This document shows positions 33,431 through 38,195 of a DNA stretch of 38,195 nucleotides, piece after piece. Below the pieces are notes generated by a model. That model saw only the letters and a program-made list of their open reading frames with translations, ran no database searches and had not been told where the DNA came from. Position 1 is the stretch's first letter; every line of letters begins with the position of its first letter. The translations under genes were made by a program, and so were the position numbers. The stretch is from Arenibacter latericius DSM 15913 (GTDB lineage Bacteria; Bacteroidota; Bacteroidia; Flavobacteriales; Flavobacteriaceae). Location of the stretch: the NCBI RefSeq assembly GCF_000424985.1, contig NZ_AUKX01000050.1, positions 1-38,195 on the forward strand. Reading direction: 5' to 3'.

Positions 33431-34377
33431 TACGTACACCTACAGTTACTTATCCCTTGGAACAGATCTACTCCAATAGTTACCACATGGGTACCTGTGC
33501 TGTAGCCTAAGATTTCATTTAATATCACCTGGTAGGAATATCCAAAATAAAAATTACTCTTTTTAAGTCCGGCCAAAGGCGCTATATACAAAGGTTTCCC
33601 CAATTGATCATTTAAAAATCTATAGGTAGCCCCAACATAATAATAGTCTTCAAAATCATAAAACCTAAATTTTAAATTTATATCCGCTTCAGATCTGCCA
33701 TCGCTCTCAAATATCTTGTATAAAATAGAAGGTTCAATTTCCATATTACTTGTTCTCGATTTTTTATATCGATATCCTGAATACAGATAGAAATTCCTCA
33801 ATTTATTTGGCTCAAAGATGGGATCGAAAATATAGACATCCTTATTAATCACATTGGAGGCATTAAGACTTAAATAAAATGCATTCTTTCTATAAAGCAC
33901 CCCCACATCAAAGTTATGGTTAGAAGTAGAGCGATCATCAGTAACCCCGGGATCAAAACCTGCATCTTTAAACTCACCTATATCTAATCTAAACTGGTTA
34001 AAGTTATAGGAGAGTCCAAAAGAAAGGAACTCGTCCTCATACCTATTCAAGGTTAAATGATGAGCAAAAGATAGTCGTGCTCCTTGCTGTTTAGTATACC
34101 CGTTAGAATCGTTATAAAGGAATATTCCAACTCCAGATCTTTCCCCCAATCGCATATCGGCGGCTAGGGATTGGGTTCTAGGAGCATCTTTAATACCCAC
34201 CCATTGGGCAAGTCCGTTCATTCTTATCTTTACGTGATCCCCTATACCTGCATAGGTGGGAGAAAGTACAAATGGATTATCTGCTAGATACTGGGAGAGC
34301 TGAGGGGAATTTAATTCCTGCCCCCTCGCTATCACAGTGCCAAATAGCAACATTAGGATTAATATTTTATCGCGCAT
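33427..34377 (-). CDS. PorP/SprF family type IX secretion system membrane protein (316 aa)
   Basis: A predicted outer-membrane beta-barrel protein of the PorP/SprF family, whose members act with type IX secretion to attach or deliver a specific adhesin to the cell surface. A signal peptide (1-19, ending ARG) is followed by the family start QYLADNPFVLSPTYAGIGD. Alternating-hydrophobicity strands run through the rest, and the C-terminus ends in a conserved-looking NCRC. The large SprB-like adhesin gene is 19 bases upstream on the same strand, as in sprB-sprF pairs, so this protein probably serves that adhesin. The usual downstream OmpA-PD40 partner is absent; tRNA-Cys faces it instead. Confidence 0.88.
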   Translation of the reverse strand: MRDKILILMLLFGTVIARGQELNSPQLSQYLADNPFVLSPTYAGIGDHVKIRMNGLAQWVGIKDAPRTQSLAADMRLGERSGVGIFLYNDSNGYTKQQGARLSFAHHLTLNRYEDEFLSFGLSYNFNQFRLDIGEFKDAGFDPGVTDDRSTSNHNFDVGVLYRKNAFYLSLNASNVINKDVYIFDPIFEPNKLRNFYLYSGYRYKKSRTSNMEIEPSILYKIFESDGRSEADINLKFRFYDFEDYYYVGATYRFLNDQLGKPLYIAPLAGLKKSNFYFGYSYQVILNEILGYSTGTHVVTIGVDLFQGISNCRCTY

Positions 34378-34396
34378 TGTAATTTAGGTTAAGTTC

Positions 34397-37300
34397 TTAT
34401 CTATAAAGGGTAAAATGTCCTACAAACTCTCGATCATCATTTTCACCATTCAGTTTAATGATGTACCAGTAGTCCCCAGTTGGAAGTTCTTTCTTCTTAT
34501 ATTTTCCATCCCATCCAGAATCGTTGAGACCCATTCGGTAAACCTCCCTACCATAACGGTCAAAGATGATGGTTAGTATTCTAGGGAATCCTTCCAAGTT
34601 CTTAGGAGACCATGTATCGTTCTTACCATCTCCATCTGGAGTAAAGAAATTTGGAATATCTATGTCCATAAACTCCATGTAGATATTGGCCGTACTTTCA
34701 CATCCATTTTCATCAACAACTCTCACGCTATACGTTCCTGTTTCTTTAATTTGATAGGTGTTTTTAGTCCCATTATTCACCCCTTCAAAGTAGTAGGTGT
34801 ACTCCGCTTGGCCGCCTGTGGCTACTGCCGTGATTTCATTGATATTATTTTGCTCCAAGGTCAGTACCAAAGGATCAAAATCATCTATAGTAAAGTTGAT
34901 GGTATACACACATCCGTTAGAATGACTTATTGCCAAATAATGGTTCCCTGGAGCCATATTAGTAAAGTTTGGCTCTAACATCATATCATTTGGATCTGTA
35001 GAATCTAGCGCATATAGCACGTCTGAAGCCACAGTATAGTCTTCCAACTCAACTACAATGGAATTGTTTGGGGTATCTCCCGTACATTCGTACACAGGTG
35101 TTACAGTTGCATTTAAATTAACTCCAGGGTCTATTATCGCAGCCATATTTATTTCACAACCTGCTGCGTCCCTAACAAAAATTGCATAGGTGCCTTCCGC
35201 CAATCCACTAAATTGAGTTCTATCTTGTACAAAATCTGCATCTGCGGTAGAATTAATACTGGTGCTATACGGCGCAGTACCTCCAGAAATGACTAGGGAA
35301 ACTGTACCATCTTCAACGCCAATACATAATTCCGGACTCGTTGTAAGCGATGCCGTTAAAGGCGAAGGCTCTAAAATGATGTAGTTTAATTGTTCAAAAC
35401 AGCCATTAATATCCTGCGCAATTACTGTATAATCACCTGGTTTTAGGTTGGTGAAGGTATTTACGGTGTCAAACTTATTTAGGTCTGGAGAAATAGCATA
35501 CTGATAACCACCGGATCCTCCAGATAATTGAACGGTTATACTACCGTCATTAGCTCCATTACAAGACACGTTAGTAAAACTTTCTGTCACCACTAGTGGA
35601 GTTGGTTCTGTAATATTAGTCACGTTAGACTCCACTACACAATCTTCACTAGTAACTCTAACATAGTAACTTCCCATGGTTAGGTTATTAAACCTACCAG
35701 AGTTTTGTGGTCCTGCTACTCTATTGGTAAAGGCAGCATCGGTAAAGAGCTCATAGTTGTAATTTCCTAAGCCTCCATCTGCTTTAGCAATCAAGATTGC
35801 GGTATTGTCTCCGTTACAATTAATCATTGCAGCTGAAGTGTCTAATGTAACCGTTAGTGGCACTATAGCGGATTCAGTTATTTCGTTGGATAAAACCGCT
35901 CCACAACCATAATCGTCCATCACATAATAGCTATAGGAGCCAGCACTAACATCAAATGTATGTGTATTCCCTCCGTTCATTGGATAGTAAGTAATACCAT
36001 CCACACTGTATTGGTAGGGTCCAGTACCTCCTGATGCTGTCAACAGCAATTCTGCATCGTTTAAGCAGCTTAAGGAGCTAGTTCGCACCAAGGAGGCACC
36101 AACATCAGTAGGATCTATTATCGTCGCCTGTACTGTCTCAAAATCACATTCCCAACCATCCGATACGGTAATGGTATAGATCCCCGCACTTAGGTTATTG
36201 AAAACAGGACTAACCTGACCTCCTGTGGTGTAAGTAATTACTGTTCCTGTTGGGTCATAAATATTCAATTGATATTGATATACTCCTTCCCCTCCAGCAA
36301 CATTAATTGCACTAACAACACCGTCACTATCTCCATAACAAGCCAAGGTAGTAGATAGCGGAGTTATATCTGCACTTATTTGTGCTGGTTCTACCAAGGT
36401 TATCGTATCATTTAAAATACAACCATTGGCATCGGTAACCTGTACCGTGTAGTCTCCAGCAGAAAGCTCATCAAATATAATACTGCTCACATCCGTAACG
36501 CTATATATTTCAGCGGTTGTGGTATTGGTAAGTATAATATCGTATGGTCCATAACCTCCACTTGGATCTACCAATATTTCACCTAGATCATTAGTACAAG
36601 TAACATTAGCAATTGAATCTACAGTTGCCGTAAGCGCCCTATCCGGAGAAATTATTCTCACCGTATTGGAATCTTCAGCACACATTGGTGCATTGGTCTC
36701 TGTAACCCTTACGTAATAATTCCCTCCAGTAAGTCCGGTTATCGTCAATGGATTACTAGACGTATCGCCAGTTCCCGTAATTGCGGTTGCAGTACCTCCA
36801 GCGGTATAAACAGTATAATTATAAGCCCCGGTGTAACCAGAAACATTAATTTCTAAGGAACCTGTATTATCTCCAAAACAAGTCACCGAGCTAAGCGCAG
36901 TAGCACTAACTTTAATAAGGTCATAAGGCGCAATATCATAGACATTAGTATCCACATAGCAACCTGTAGCAGTATCGGTAACCCTAAAAGTATAACTACC
37001 CACGGCGTTCAGTTCAAAAGTAGCACTGTTGTAAGTTGGTGTGCCAGTTTGGATGGCATTAGTATTTCCAACAGGCAACAACTGATAGGTATACGTATTA
37101 GCCACGTTACCATTGTCGTTTACAGTAATTGTTACTTCCTCTGGTCCTGCGCAAGAGATAGCAGCATCAAGAGACAGTGTAGCCGTAAATTTGTTGATAG
37201 TGCTAATATTTACTATCGTATCATCCGTGCAACCATTAGCATCTTTAACGCTAACTGTAATAGTTCTATCCGACCCATTATCTGTTATATTAAAGGTGTT

Positions 37301-38195
37301 TGATGTAAAGAAGTTTATTCCATCAATACTATAGGAATATGGACCTGTTCCACCACTACCTACAGCGGTAATTACAGCCTGCCCAGGCTTATTGTTAGTA
37401 TTACAAGCAAAATCAGTTGCAGTTGCACTTACAGCTACCGGTGCTGGCGCTGTAATAGTTACTATTTCTGATGCGATGCAACCTCTATCTGAAGTCACCG
37501 TAATAATATAGTCACCCGCAATCAAGCCAGTAAATATTTTACTGTTCTGGGTTATTGGCGCATTAACACCATCGTCTATAGTAAAGCTGTATGGCGGATT
37601 GTCATTAGAAGCATCTAGGATAACTTCAATAGAACCGTCAGACCCACCATTACAAGACACATCTTCTTTAGTAGTGGTAAATACAATAGGGGTTGCTGTT
37701 TCCAAGGATACAGGCGCCTGAGCGTCACAACCAGATCCGGATACATCGTATACCACAGCTGTGTAATCACCAGGTGCAAGTCCTCCGAACACATTAGATG
37801 CCTGAGGAACTCCTCCTATTACACTAGTATTAGTATCATCTAATAAATCGTACTCATAAGTACCAGACCCACCGCTAGCGGTGATGGTAATAACACCGTC
37901 ATCTACCGGACAAGATGGCTGGGTAGTAGCCACTGCAGTTGCAGACAATGGAGCTATGATGTCGATTGTATCTGTTACAGTACATCCGTTAGCATCGCTA
38001 ACCGTTACCGTATAGGTGCCAGGAGCAGATACCGTAAAAGTACCGTTGTTCTGGAAACCATTCCCAATACTATATTTTAAAGGTCCTTTCCCGGTACCCG
38101 TAGCAGTAAACGTATAAGCGTTTCCTGTAGAAGTACACTGATCGTCTGCATAGGCTGGTAAGCTTACCGTTGGAAGAGGATCTACATCAATAACC
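34397..38195 (-). CDS. SprB-repeat surface adhesin with type B T9SS sorting domain (N-terminus outside window)
   Basis: The frame is open from the window edge to the stop at 34397, giving 1265 visible residues. The true start is upstream; a TTG at 37948 lies inside a repeat and is not a start. The visible part has about 14 SprB-like repeats of 75-92 residues. Each repeat typically reads: Cys-x-Gly near its start, a GGxxPYxYS strand, F-x-L-x-x-GxYxV, then DxxGC and a final xxEP or xxAP. The last about 90 residues are the gliding-motility-associated C-terminal domain (IPNFFTPDGDGKNDTW, then FDRYGREVYR and GWDGKYKKKELPTGDYWY). It would be exported by T9SS and act as an adhesin. The paired Cys in each repeat suggest disulfides. 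Confidence 0.9.
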   Translation of the reverse strand, partial: VIDVDPLPTVSLPAYADDQCTSTGNAYTFTATGTGKGPLKYSIGNGFQNNGTFTVSAPGTYTVTVSDANGCTVTDTIDIIAPLSATAVATTQPSCPVDDGVITITASGGSGTYEYDLLDDTNTSVIGGVPQASNVFGGLAPGDYTAVVYDVSGSGCDAQAPVSLETATPIVFTTTKEDVSCNGGSDGSIEVILDASNDNPPYSFTIDDGVNAPITQNSKIFTGLIAGDYIITVTSDRGCIASEIVTITAPAPVAVSATATDFACNTNNKPGQAVITAVGSGGTGPYSYSIDGINFFTSNTFNITDNGSDRTITVSVKDANGCTDDTIVNISTINKFTATLSLDAAISCAGPEEVTITVNDNGNVANTYTYQLLPVGNTNAIQTGTPTYNSATFELNAVGSYTFRVTDTATGCYVDTNVYDIAPYDLIKVSATALSSVTCFGDNTGSLEINVSGYTGAYNYTVYTAGGTATAITGTGDTSSNPLTITGLTGGNYYVRVTETNAPMCAEDSNTVRIISPDRALTATVDSIANVTCTNDLGEILVDPSGGYGPYDIILTNTTTAEIYSVTDVSSIIFDELSAGDYTVQVTDANGCILNDTITLVEPAQISADITPLSTTLACYGDSDGVVSAINVAGGEGVYQYQLNIYDPTGTVITYTTGGQVSPVFNNLSAGIYTITVSDGWECDFETVQATIIDPTDVGASLVRTSSLSCLNDAELLLTASGGTGPYQYSVDGITYYPMNGGNTHTFDVSAGSYSYYVMDDYGCGAVLSNEITESAIVPLTVTLDTSAAMINCNGDNTAILIAKADGGLGNYNYELFTDAAFTNRVAGPQNSGRFNNLTMGSYYVRVTSEDCVVESNVTNITEPTPLVVTESFTNVSCNGANDGSITVQLSGGSGGYQYAISPDLNKFDTVNTFTNLKPGDYTVIAQDINGCFEQLNYIILEPSPLTASLTTSPELCIGVEDGTVSLVISGGTAPYSTSINSTADADFVQDRTQFSGLAEGTYAIFVRDAAGCEINMAAIIDPGVNLNATVTPVYECTGDTPNNSIVVELEDYTVASDVLYALDSTDPNDMMLEPNFTNMAPGNHYLAISHSNGCVYTINFTIDDFDPLVLTLEQNNINEITAVATGGQAEYTYYFEGVNNGTKNTYQIKETGTYSVRVVDENGCESTANIYMEFMDIDIPNFFTPDGDGKNDTWSPKNLEGFPRILTIIFDRYGREVYRMGLNDSGWDGKYKKKELPTGDYWYIIKLNGENDDREFVGHFTLYR

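Noticed and set aside
37946-37948. TTG as start codon of the large adhesin
   Set aside because: The frame stays open upstream to the window edge and encodes another SprB-type repeat, so this codon is internal.

Overview
The window looks like a chromosomal segment of a low-GC marine-type Flavobacteriaceae (Bacteroidota). The evidence is: promoters of the TAnnTTTG (-7) type and no convincing Shine-Dalgarno sequences; type IX secretion/gliding families (a CHU_C-type repeat adhesin, a PorP/SprF protein, an OmpA-PD40 protein); and flavobacterial families such as DUF4837, DUF6909 and bacterial GH3. The genus cannot be fixed from the sequence alone.

Layout. 1-314: the edge of an IS256-family insertion sequence, with the transposase N-terminus and a probable terminal inverted repeat. 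315-3470: a leftward group of patatin-like lipase, DoxX-like membrane protein and DNA polymerase III delta' (holB). 3659-7615: rightward pgk, a LysM lytic transglycosylase and a DUF4837 lipoprotein. 8557-11088: a large leftward OmpA/PD40 envelope protein between two long gene-free stretches. 11677-14437: tatA (leftward), facing away from an M23 peptidase and a GH3-family adenylating enzyme.

14697-30749 is a surface-polysaccharide locus read in one direction: DUF6909, a Wzz-like chain-length protein, rmlB-A-C-D (dTDP-L-rhamnose), then a very AT-rich, tightly overlapping block (Wzx flippase, Wzy-like polymerase, two glycosyltransferases around a serine-acetyltransferase-like enzyme, and a second Wzy/WaaL-type protein), and finally the conserved end of a WecG/TagA transferase, a polyprenyl-phosphate sugar transferase and UDP-glucuronate decarboxylase. 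Together these can make dTDP-rhamnose and UDP-xylose, start a glycan on undecaprenyl phosphate, extend it, flip it and polymerise or ligate it. No Wza/Wzc-type capsule export genes are visible. rmlD lacks the usual C-terminal end exactly where the AT-rich block begins, which suggests an old recombination junction.

31284-33332 holds purD, folB and tRNA-Cys. Every larger gap here carries degenerate 7-bp tandem repeats sharing the exact 11-mer AGTACAAAGTA (five copies in 2.7 kb, on both strands). From 33427 to the window end are a leftward PorP/SprF gene and, upstream of it, a very large SprB-repeat adhesin with a type B T9SS sorting domain, cut by the window edge.

No wholly unknown multi-gene system is evident. 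The items most worth a second look are the heptamer repeat family, the rmlD junction, DUF6909 at the head of the glycan locus, and the near-leaderless promoters of holB and the M23 peptidase.
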